In this document: positions 1 through 6,228 of the stretch, in pieces
Position numbering within the stretch: position 1 is the first letter of the stretch
How the letters are laid out: every line of letters begins with the position of its first letter
Origin: an uncultured Clostridiaceae bacterium
GTDB lineage: Bacteria; Bacillota; Clostridia; Lachnospirales; Lachnospiraceae
Direction of reading: 5' to 3'
DNA: 10,141 nt
Assembly (NCBI GenBank): GCA_947175805.1
Contig: CAMWOF010000062.1
Coordinates: 1 to 10,141 of the forward strand
Made by a program: the position numbers and the translations under genes
Notes under the pieces: generated by a model
Seen by the model: the letters and a program-made list of their open reading frames with translations, nothing else
Databases searched by the model: none
Told to the model about the DNA's origin: nothing

Positions 1-167
1 GAATGGAATCTGCGGGTCTGGAATTCCATGAGAAGGTGGCAGAGGGCTACCGAACGCTGGCAGCGCGGCACCCGGAGCGGATTATGACGGTGGATGCGGC
101 TTTGCCAATTCAGCAGATTCATGATAAAATAATAGAAGTTATAGAAGAAAAGATACAGGTATTATAA
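1..167 (+). CDS. tmk: Thymidylate kinase, C-terminal end (partial)
   Basis: The open frame enters from the left edge (codons in register with base 3) and stops with TAA at 165-167, giving about 54 residues. The residues read R-M/E-S-A-G-x-x-F-H-E-K-V-type sequence: MESAGLEFHEKVAEGYRTLA is the typical thymidylate kinase segment after the LID region, followed by a helix, an RIMTVDA strand and a final helix ending IEEKIQVL. Tmk phosphorylates dTMP to dTDP in the cytosol. Position upstream of yaaR and holB is the conserved Firmicute context, which supports the call. Only the last quarter of the protein is visible, so the ATP-binding loop and catalytic residues cannot be checked. The next gene starts 31 bases downstream. 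Confidence 0.85.
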   Translation, partial: MESAGLEFHEKVAEGYRTLAARHPERIMTVDAALPIQQIHDKIIEVIEEKIQVL

Positions 168-198
168 GATAGATGGCATAGTAAAGGAGAGATAGGAT

Positions 199-642
199 AT
201 GGGTATTCGTGTAGACCAAACAGCGCAGGTAAATAATGTAGATACGACGAATCAACCGGCAAAGCCGACAGACGGCAGCTTTAAATTTACGCTGGTCAGC
301 AATATTGAGGAGGGGCAGCTTCAGGAGAAGTTAAACGGTCTGATGAAGGATATTGAGGAGCAGGGGAAACGGATTGCGGAGCATATGGATATCCGCGATA
401 TGAAGAAGTACCGCTCTACGGTGAAGGAATTTTTAAATGAGGTGGTAAGCCGTTCCCATGAGTTTTCCAGGGAGAATTTCTTAGATCGGCGGGGCAGGCA
501 CAGGGTGTACGGAATTATCAAGAAGGTAGATGAAAATCTGGATGAGCTGGCGTCAGAATTAATTAAGGATGAGAAGGACCATCTGGCAATTCTTGGAAGA
601 ATTGACGATATCAGAGGTTTACTGCTGGATATTGCCACGTAA
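199..642 (+). CDS. yaaR: YaaR family protein (DUF327)
   Basis: This encodes 147 residues, the usual size for the DUF327/YaaR family, whose function is not established. The first ~30 residues are polar and probably disordered. The rest is predicted mostly helical and strongly charged, with the family-typical core around residues 60-105 (DMKKYRSTVKEFLNEVV, then FLDRRGRHRVYGIIKKVDE) and a C-terminal helix ending RGLLLDIAT. There is no signal peptide or membrane segment, so it should be cytosolic. The start is supported by AAGGAG at about 183-188. Family identity rests on both sequence and position between tmk and holB, exactly as in B. subtilis except that yaaQ (darA) is missing in front of it. 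I infer no specific activity. Confidence 0.88.
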   Translation: MGIRVDQTAQVNNVDTTNQPAKPTDGSFKFTLVSNIEEGQLQEKLNGLMKDIEEQGKRIAEHMDIRDMKKYRSTVKEFLNEVVSRSHEFSRENFLDRRGRHRVYGIIKKVDENLDELASELIKDEKDHLAILGRIDDIRGLLLDIAT

Positions 643-654
643 AGATGGTATACT
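626..654 (+). promoter_or_regulatory. Candidate sigma-A promoter upstream of holB
   Basis: An extended -10 element, TGG followed by TATACT (649-654, five of six to consensus), is preceded by TGGATA at 626-631 (four of six to TTGACA) with a 17-base spacer. It overlaps the end and stop codon of yaaR, and holB begins about 54 bases downstream. It could give the replication/RNA genes their own transcript in addition to read-through from tmk. The -35 is weak, so the call depends mostly on the extended -10. No experimental support is visible. Confidence 0.4.
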
Positions 655-693
655 ACGAATATGCTTGTTCATGAAAGAGGTATCCGACATTTA

Positions 694-699
694 GGGAGG
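694..699 (+). promoter_or_regulatory. Ribosome binding site of holB
   Basis: GGGAGG lies 8 bases upstream of the ATG at 708. An in-frame GTG at 699 overlaps this Shine-Dalgarno sequence itself and so cannot be its start codon. This decides the start in favour of 708. Confidence 0.75.
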
Positions 700-707
700 T
701 GCTGTTT

Positions 708-1706
708 ATGGCTGGTTTTGAAGATATTATTGGACATGAGGATATCATTCAGCATTTTAAAATGAGTATCGAGAGAGGAAAGCTTTCTCATGCATATATA
801 TTGAACGGAGAGAAGGGGACGGGCAAGAAGCTGGTGACCAGGGTGATTGCCAAGACGCTTCAATGTGAGCAGGGAACTGCAGACGCATGTAATGCCTGCC
901 GCTCTTGTAAACAGGCAGATTCGGGGAATCAGCCGGATATTATCTGGGTGACTCATGAGAAGCCGAGTGTGATTGGTGTGGATGAGGTACGCGATCAGGT
1001 GAACCAGGATATAACAGTGAAGCCTTATGCCAGCAGGTATAAGATTTACATTATCCCGGATGCCCAGCTTCTAAATCCACAGGCGCAGAATGCACTTTTG
1101 AAGACGATTGAGGAGCCGCCGGAATATGCGATTATTTTTTTGTTGACGGACAATGTGGATAAGCTGCTGCCAACGATTATTTCCCGCTGTATTGTGCTTA
1201 ACATGAAGCCGTTGCGGGAGATGGATATGCTTCGCTATATGACGGATGTGCTTGGAATCCCCGAGGAGCAGGCGTATTTTTGCGAGCGGTTTGCCTTTGG
1301 CAATCTGGGAAAGGCCGTCCGGCTTGCAACCTCAGAGAATTATCAGGCAATCAAGGAGTCCAGCGTGCGGCTTCTTCGCAATATTTATAAGATGAGCACG
1401 GAGGAGATTATCCAGGCGGCAAAGAGGCTGTCTGAATATAAGCTGGAGATGCAGGATTTGATGGATATCATGCAGATGTGGTATCGGGATGTTTTGATGT
1501 TTAAGATTTCCAATTCCGTGAATCAACTGGTGTTCCGGGAAGAGTATCAGGCGATGAAGCAGCAGAGTAACAAGATTTCCTATGAGGGAGTCGATAATGT
1601 GATTAAGGCGTTAGACAAGATGAAGGTTCGGTTGGATGCCAACGTGAATTTTGATGTGGCGATGGAGCTTCTTTTGATGACAATAAAGGAGAATTATAAT
1701 GGTTGA
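708..1706 (+). CDS. holB: DNA polymerase III subunit delta'
   Basis: A 332-residue clamp-loader subunit of the AAA+ family; delta' works with delta and tau/gamma to load the beta clamp onto primed DNA. The Walker A-like loop GEKGTGKK is at residues 34-41. A zinc module follows, with Cys53, Cys61, Cys64 and Cys67 in the C-x7-CxxCxxC arrangement typical of delta' and gamma/tau. The helix NPQAQNALLKTIEEPP and the sensor/arginine-finger segment PTIISRC are typical of the family. The C-terminal ~120 residues form the helical collar domain. I start at ATG 708 (MAGFEDIIG) because of the ribosome binding site just upstream. The 3' end overlaps the next gene by 8 bases (1699-1706). Length matches Firmicute HolB. 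The retained Walker A lysines suggest nucleotide binding may persist, unlike E. coli delta'. Confidence 0.93.
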   Translation: MAGFEDIIGHEDIIQHFKMSIERGKLSHAYILNGEKGTGKKLVTRVIAKTLQCEQGTADACNACRSCKQADSGNQPDIIWVTHEKPSVIGVDEVRDQVNQDITVKPYASRYKIYIIPDAQLLNPQAQNALLKTIEEPPEYAIIFLLTDNVDKLLPTIISRCIVLNMKPLREMDMLRYMTDVLGIPEEQAYFCERFAFGNLGKAVRLATSENYQAIKESSVRLLRNIYKMSTEEIIQAAKRLSEYKLEMQDLMDIMQMWYRDVLMFKISNSVNQLVFREEYQAMKQQSNKISYEGVDNVIKALDKMKVRLDANVNFDVAMELLLMTIKENYNG

Positions 1707-2610
1707 GGTAATAGGAGTCCGTTTTCGTCCCAGTGGAAAGATTTATTTTTTTAATCCGGAGAATAAGGAGCTGGATACGGGAGATGGCGTGATTGTGGAG
1801 ACTGCCAGAGGCGTGGAATACGGTAAGGTGGTATTAGGTAGAAGACCCTTGGAGGATTCTAAGCTGCTCCATTCGTTGAAGCCGATTATCAGGAAGGCGA
1901 CGGCGGCGGATGAGCAGAAAAATATTGATAATAAAAAGAAGAGTGAGGACGCTTTTGGCATCTGCCTGGAGAAGATTGCCAGGCGCGGCCTCAAGATGAA
2001 GCTGATTAATGCGGAGTACACCTTCGACAACAATAAGGTTTTGTTCTATTTTACGGCGGACGGCAGGATTGACTTTAGAGATTTGGTTAAGGATTTGGCT
2101 GCAGTGTTTAGAACAAGAATTGAACTTCGGCAGATTGGCGTCCGGGATGAGACGAAGATGGTGGGCGGTATCGGCATTTGCGGCAGGGAGTTATGCTGCA
2201 ACAAGCATTTATCTGATTTTGTGCCAGTTTCCATCAAGATGGCGAAGGAGCAGAATCTGTCGCTGAACCCTACGAAGATTTCCGGTGTGTGCGGCAGGCT
2301 TATGTGCTGCTTAAAGCATGAGCAGGATACTTATGAGTACTTGAATGATAAGCTGCCAAATGTAGGGGACAGGGTAAAGACCCATGACGGGGTGACCGGT
2401 GAGGTGGCTTCTGTGTCTGTGCTTCGCCAGAAGGTAAAACTGATTGTTACCGATGAAAAGGGTGACAAGGAGATTCAGGAGTATGCCGTGGATGAGCTGA
2501 ACTTCAAGCCGAGAAAGCGCAAAAAGCGCATGGATATTGAAGATAAGGAGTTAAAGGAGTTAGAGGAATTAGAGCGTCAGGAGGGAAAGTCCAAGCTGGA
2601 TGATGAATGA
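1699..2610 (+). CDS. ricT: PSP1 domain protein, RicT/YaaT-like
   Basis: This encodes 303 residues with a PSP1 domain. In B. subtilis, RicT (YaaT) forms a complex with RicA and RicF that binds Fe-S clusters and stimulates RNase Y-dependent mRNA processing, affecting sporulation, competence and biofilm formation. The N-terminal strand region (1-60, ending ARGVEYGKVV) and core match the family. Conserved cysteines are grouped in CGRELCC (Cys161, 166, 167) and CGRLMCCLKHE (Cys198, 203, 204), the putative cluster ligands. After about residue 268 comes a Lys/Glu-rich, probably disordered or helical tail. AAGGAG at 1686-1691, inside holB, sits 7 bases before the ATG, and the start overlaps holB by 8 bases, so the two are probably translationally coupled. 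RicA and RicF partners are not encoded in this window. Confidence 0.9.
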   Translation: MVEVIGVRFRPSGKIYFFNPENKELDTGDGVIVETARGVEYGKVVLGRRPLEDSKLLHSLKPIIRKATAADEQKNIDNKKKSEDAFGICLEKIARRGLKMKLINAEYTFDNNKVLFYFTADGRIDFRDLVKDLAAVFRTRIELRQIGVRDETKMVGGIGICGRELCCNKHLSDFVPVSIKMAKEQNLSLNPTKISGVCGRLMCCLKHEQDTYEYLNDKLPNVGDRVKTHDGVTGEVASVSVLRQKVKLIVTDEKGDKEIQEYAVDELNFKPRKRKKRMDIEDKELKELEELERQEGKSKLDDE

Positions 2611-3313
2611 TTTATTACCGGATGAACGCTTAGATGACTTGCAGTGCCGGGGCTATCACATTATCCAGAATACAAAGTCATTTTGCTTTGGTATGGATGC
2701 CGTGCTTTTGGCAAATTTTGCCGCCGGGGCTATCAAAAAGGGGCAGCAGGTGCTGGACATGGGGTCGGGAACTGCCGTGATTCCGATTCTCCTGGCAGCA
2801 AAGACGGAGGCGGCGCAGCTGATAGGTCTGGAAATTCAGACGGCGAGTGTAGAGATGTCAAAAAGAAGCGTATCTCTAAATGAATTGAATGATAGGATTA
2901 CGATTGTGGAAGGCGATATCAGAGAGGCAGGAAATCTTTTTCCTGCTGCTTCTTTTCATGCTATTACTTGTAATCCACCCTATATGACGGCTTCCCATGG
3001 TCTGCACAATCCCTATGCGCCGAAGAATATTGCGAGGCATGAGATTCTCTGTACCTTAGAGGATGTGGTCAAAAATGCAGCAGGGCTGTTAGTGCCGGGA
3101 GGCAGTTTTTATATGGTACATAAACCCTTTCGTCTGGCGGAGATTATGAGTGTACTGCTTGCCTATCACTTAGAGCCGAAGCGGATGCAGCTTGTCCATC
3201 CTTATGTGGACAAGGAGCCGAATATGGTGCTGCTGCAGGCGGTTCGGGGGGGGAAATCCCGGATTCAAATTGAGCCGCCGCTGATATTGTCGGAGCGTCC
3301 ACCGGGGAACTAA
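2600..3313 (+). CDS. trmN6: tRNA1(Val) (adenine37-N6)-methyltransferase family protein
   Basis: A Rossmann-fold SAM-dependent methyltransferase of 237 residues, equivalent in position and sequence to B. subtilis YabB. The N-terminal family signature includes DERLDDLQ (8-15) and FCFGMDAVLL (28-37). SAM motif I is LDMGSGTAVIP at 52-62; the third glycine of the usual GTG is Ala59. The acidic ribose-binding residue is in GLE (76-78). The catalytic motif NPPY is at 125-128 and marks N6-adenine methylation. The E. coli homologue modifies A37 of tRNA1(Val); the substrate here is inferred. Two tandem ATGs (2600 and 2603) lie within the end of ricT, overlapping it by 11 or 8 bases. The only Shine-Dalgarno-like stretch, AGGAGGG at about 2579-2585, is rather distant, so initiation may depend on coupling to ricT termination. 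No zinc-binding YabA gene separates it from ricT. Confidence 0.86.
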   Translation: MMNDLLPDERLDDLQCRGYHIIQNTKSFCFGMDAVLLANFAAGAIKKGQQVLDMGSGTAVIPILLAAKTEAAQLIGLEIQTASVEMSKRSVSLNELNDRITIVEGDIREAGNLFPAASFHAITCNPPYMTASHGLHNPYAPKNIARHEILCTLEDVVKNAAGLLVPGGSFYMVHKPFRLAEIMSVLLAYHLEPKRMQLVHPYVDKEPNMVLLQAVRGGKSRIQIEPPLILSERPPGN

Positions 3314-3334
3314 ACGGGAGGTTTTCAGAGAGCT

Positions 3335-4123
3335 ATGGGAGAATTATTGATTGTTTCGAGAGCAGAGGATTTAAAGGAGTACCAGGAGCTTGCCGGGGAG
3401 TATGATGTAGGCTTTGAGGTAAATGATTTTTTCAATCCTGAGGTGTTGGAGAATACGGAGGAGATGAACCGGCTGATTGAATTTTATCAGACAGCGGGAC
3501 TGCCTGCGTACAGTACCATGCACGGCGCTTTTTTTGATATTGTGGTGTTTAGCCAGGATTTGCGGATACGGGAGATTTCTGAGCTTCGGATGGAGCAGAG
3601 CATGAAGATTGCGGTGCGGCTTGGTGTCCGCGGTATTGTGTTCCACACGAATATTAGTCCTGTTTTGTCTGGAAAGGCATATGACCAGCGGGCGGTGGAC
3701 ATGACGTCAGACTATTTGGAGTGCCTGTTAAAGAGGTATCCGGATACGGACATTTACCTGGAAAATATGTTTGACACTGACCCGGATATTTTGCAGGCGA
3801 TTTCGGAGAAGCTCTGCGTATATGAGAACTATGGCGTCTGCTTTGACTATGCCCATGCCAGTATTTCCGGCACGCCGATGGATGTGTGGGTGGAGGCGCT
3901 TGCGCCCTATATCCGGCATATCCACATCAATGACAACGATTTAAAGAGAGATCAGCATCTTGCTGTGGGTGACGGGAAGATTGACTGGAAGCGGTTTATA
4001 GAGTATAAGCAGCGGTATTTTGAGGATTGCAGTATTGTGATTGAGACGACGCTGCCGGAGGAGCAGAGACGTTCACTGGAATATCTGGAGCAGAATTTTG
4101 AGGGATTCGTAAGGCGGAGATGA
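3335..4123 (+). CDS. Xylose isomerase-like / AP endonuclease family 2 TIM-barrel protein
   Basis: A 262-residue cytosolic TIM barrel of the PF01261 superfamily, which includes sugar isomerases and epimerases as well as endonuclease IV. The metal-ligand pattern is well preserved: His63 (THE MHG segment MHGAFFD), His104 (VFHTN), Glu143 (YLENM), Asp171 and His174 (CFDYAHA), His197 (HIHIND), Asp206 and His208 (DQHLAVGDG), and Glu237 (VIETT). These are nine candidates in the order and approximate spacing of the nine trinuclear zinc ligands of endonuclease IV. The DxHxxxGxGxIDW segment also occurs in sugar-phosphate isomerase-type members, so substrate cannot be fixed. The position equivalent to the endonuclease IV Tyr after the first His is Phe66. 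GGGAGG at 3316-3321 is 13 bases before the ATG, slightly long. It follows trmN6 by 21 bases and starts the accessory block. Consecutive TGA and TAG stops end it. Confidence 0.78.
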   Translation: MGELLIVSRAEDLKEYQELAGEYDVGFEVNDFFNPEVLENTEEMNRLIEFYQTAGLPAYSTMHGAFFDIVVFSQDLRIREISELRMEQSMKIAVRLGVRGIVFHTNISPVLSGKAYDQRAVDMTSDYLECLLKRYPDTDIYLENMFDTDPDILQAISEKLCVYENYGVCFDYAHASISGTPMDVWVEALAPYIRHIHINDNDLKRDQHLAVGDGKIDWKRFIEYKQRYFEDCSIVIETTLPEEQRRSLEYLEQNFEGFVRRR

Positions 4124-4153
4124 TAGCGTCCAACAGATGAAAGAGAGGCATAT

Positions 4154-5167
4154 ATGGAAAACAACAGACCATTGCAGGCGGAGGAAATGTTAGAAAAGAT
4201 ATTTGATTTTATGAACCAGTTGGTGGACGAGAAGGATTTTTCCGCTACCATTATGCTTTTGACAGAGATGGGACGGACGCTGGTAAATTCTGAGCGGGCA
4301 TCTGTCTGGTACTGGGACAGAAACAAAAAGCAGTATTGGACTATGGCAGCGCTGGGCAGCGAGCGGATTGTAGTGCCGGAGGGAAGCGGCATTGTGGGTG
4401 CGTCTATTGCTAATAAAGAGACAATCGTAATCAACGAGCCTTACAAGGATGTCAGGTTTAATCCCCAGGTGGATAAGGAGACGGGCTTTGTCACAAAATC
4501 TATTTTATGTATGCCCATTGAAAATGCGAGGGGACAGGTAATTGGCGCATACCAGGCGATTAATAAGCTGGAAGAGGACGGGGAAAGCGTCTTTGGCGTG
4601 CAGGATGTAAAATATCTGACTATGGCGGCAGTGTTCTGCGGAAAAACTTTGGAATCCCATTTGTTGTACACGGAGTCTCAGGAGGATGCCCTGACAGGAC
4701 TTAAAAACCGCCGGGGCTTCTCGGAGTATTTCAGTGATTATGTGATTCCGAAGCTGGATGAGAAGACCGCTTCGCTGATTATGTGTGATATAGATTTCTT
4801 TAAAAAGGTAAATGATACATACGGGCACAATGCGGGTGATGCAGTGCTTGTCCATGTGGCGGGAATATTAAAGGACAGCGTGAAGGACGGCGGTATCGTA
4901 GTGCGCTGGGGAGGAGAGGAGTTTATCCTAATGCTGCTTGGATGTACGGAGTCAGAGGCAGCGGCATGTGCTGAGAAAATCCGCACACGGGTGGAGGCGT
5001 CTGTCTGCTCCTTTGAGGGCACAGATATCAAGGTTACTATGTCCTTCGGCGTAAAGGAATTTATAAAGGATATGCCGCTGATACAGAATATTGAGGGTGC
5101 AGATGCAAGGCTGTATCACGCAAAGACCTCTGGCAGAAACCGGGTGGTGACAGGGGAGATAGTGTAA
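4154..5167 (+). CDS. GAF-GGDEF diguanylate cyclase
   Basis: A soluble 337-residue protein with an N-terminal GAF domain (about 25-172) and a C-terminal GGDEF domain (about 175-333); it has no membrane segment. It is expected to condense two GTP into c-di-GMP. The GGDEF start motif DALTGLKNRR is at 178-187, the metal/nucleotide region CDIDFFKKVND at 211-221 with Asp212, Asn220 and Asp229, and the active-site signature GGEEF at 253-257, so the domain looks catalytically competent. The usual RxxD inhibitory site five residues before it is replaced by KDGG, so product inhibition through this site is unlikely. The GAF domain has Asn137-Lys138, Phe147 and Asp151, matching NKFDE of cyclic-nucleotide-binding GAF domains except the last Glu (Val152). 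A class III cyclase gene two genes downstream makes a cNMP ligand plausible. AGAGAGG lies 5 bases before the ATG. Confidence 0.9.
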   Translation: MENNRPLQAEEMLEKIFDFMNQLVDEKDFSATIMLLTEMGRTLVNSERASVWYWDRNKKQYWTMAALGSERIVVPEGSGIVGASIANKETIVINEPYKDVRFNPQVDKETGFVTKSILCMPIENARGQVIGAYQAINKLEEDGESVFGVQDVKYLTMAAVFCGKTLESHLLYTESQEDALTGLKNRRGFSEYFSDYVIPKLDEKTASLIMCDIDFFKKVNDTYGHNAGDAVLVHVAGILKDSVKDGGIVVRWGGEEFILMLLGCTESEAAACAEKIRTRVEASVCSFEGTDIKVTMSFGVKEFIKDMPLIQNIEGADARLYHAKTSGRNRVVTGEIV

Positions 5168-5196
5168 ATGATTAGTCGGCTATGGAGGAAACCTAG

Positions 5197-6159
5197 ATGA
5201 CAGGGCAGGGTTCGGTTTTTATCAGTTATAGCTCCAAGAACAGGGGTTTTGTAAATCGAATAACAAGTACATTAGAGCATATGGGCGTGAAGTACTGGAA
5301 GGCGCCAGAGATGATCCCTGCGGGCTCAAGCTATGCCAGGGAGATTCCCCAGGCGATTCAAAACTGCGCTATTTTTCTGCTGGTACTCTCCAAGACCTCG
5401 CAAAACTCTATCTGGGTGGAAAAGGAGATTGACAGTGCCATCTGTAACAGGAAGGTAATCATTCCCTTTCAGATTGAGGAGATGGAATTAAACGATACCT
5501 TCCGTTTTTATCTGAATAATGTGCAGATGATATCCTATCCGGACAATGAAGATGGTGCCTTTCAAGAGTTAAAGCGGCAGTTATCCCAGTTGATGCCGCC
5601 GCCAGAGAAGGGACCGGAGGCGGACAGTTTAAGGGATGGGGATGGAGCGCCGCAAATGGTGGCAAAGGGAGAGCCGCATGCGCAGGCGGGGGATCCTCAC
5701 AACCGGATACTGAGTATAGAGACAAGGGATAATCCGGCAGAAAAAAATCGTGGAAAGTCCAATGCCTTAAGGATGAACCGGATTCCGCTGGCATGCCAGT
5801 ACTGCGGCTGCAAGGAGCTTCGCAATGTGTCCATGGGTACATTTCGCTGTGTGCGCTGTGGCAGGGATAACTTTGACGATTACCAGACTGTGCGCAACTA
5901 TTTAGAGCGGGTGGGCGCTTCCTCCGCCCAGGAGATTGAGCGGGATACGGGAGTGCCGAGAAGGATTATTGAATATTTTTTCCGGGATGAGTATCTGGAA
6001 ATCCCGCTGAATTCTCAGGTGCGGGTGCCCTGTGAGCGGTGCGGCGCGCCAATTAGGACGGGAACGCTTTGCGACAAATGTAAGGAGGAGGCAAAGAAGG
6101 CAGCAGGAGCCAAAAGCAGCTCCGGCGCCTATCGGGGCTCCTGGCATTTTCAGGTGTAG
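5197..6159 (+). CDS. TIR domain protein with C-terminal zinc ribbon-HTH-zinc ribbon module
   Basis: A 320-residue cytosolic protein in three parts. Residues 5-133 are a bacterial TIR domain (TIR_2 type): first strand FISYSSKN (8-15), BB-loop-like WKAPEMIPAGSSY (34-46), and SIWVEKEI (71-78), where Glu77 occupies the position of the catalytic glutamate of NAD-cleaving TIR domains. Residues 134-195 are a Gly/Pro/charged linker, probably disordered. The tail has a CxxC pair at Cys200/203 and another at Cys218/221, a helix-turn-helix-like segment (about 229-265, with EIERDTGVPRRIIEYFF), then Cys279/282 and Cys292/295. This tail resembles the small flagellar-operon regulator YvyF (TIGR03826). NAD hydrolysis and nucleic acid or protein binding are inferences. 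GGAGG at 5184-5188, 8 bases upstream, supports the start. No SAVED, CNBD or STING sensor is fused to it. Confidence 0.85.
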   Translation: MTGQGSVFISYSSKNRGFVNRITSTLEHMGVKYWKAPEMIPAGSSYAREIPQAIQNCAIFLLVLSKTSQNSIWVEKEIDSAICNRKVIIPFQIEEMELNDTFRFYLNNVQMISYPDNEDGAFQELKRQLSQLMPPPEKGPEADSLRDGDGAPQMVAKGEPHAQAGDPHNRILSIETRDNPAEKNRGKSNALRMNRIPLACQYCGCKELRNVSMGTFRCVRCGRDNFDDYQTVRNYLERVGASSAQEIERDTGVPRRIIEYFFRDEYLEIPLNSQVRVPCERCGAPIRTGTLCDKCKEEAKKAAGAKSSSGAYRGSWHFQV

Positions 6160-6228
6160 GATAAATGCTTTCATAGTGTTGTGTGCGTAGGCGTATGAGG
6201 GCAGCAGGCGGCAAGTAGAGGAGAATCG

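Noticed and set aside
699..707. Alternative GTG start of holB adding three residues
   Set aside because: The GTG overlaps the GGGAGG ribosome binding site used by the ATG at 708, so it cannot itself be served by that site.
3952..4434. 160-codon reverse-strand frame spanning the TIM-barrel and GAF-GGDEF junction
   Set aside because: It lies opposite two strongly supported genes, its translation is Ser/Ile-rich low-quality sequence without motifs, and no ribosome site is apparent.
5459..5842. 127-codon reverse-strand frame inside the TIR gene
   Set aside because: It is antisense to the TIR linker and zinc ribbon, has a Pro/His/Ala-biased composition, and no recognisable family; a shadow of the biased coding strand.
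5197..6159. Classical Thoeris or CBASS defence system around the TIR gene
   Set aside because: No ThsA-like SLOG/SIR2 effector, CD-NTase, SAVED, Cap2 or Cap3 gene is present in the window; the neighbouring cyclase is class III, not a CD-NTase.
6160..6228. Possible terminator or promoter in the 69-base gap before the cyclase
   Set aside because: Only a 5-base TCATA/TATGA inverted repeat with a long loop and no T-tract, and no convincing -35/-10 pair; only the cyclase ribosome site is supported.
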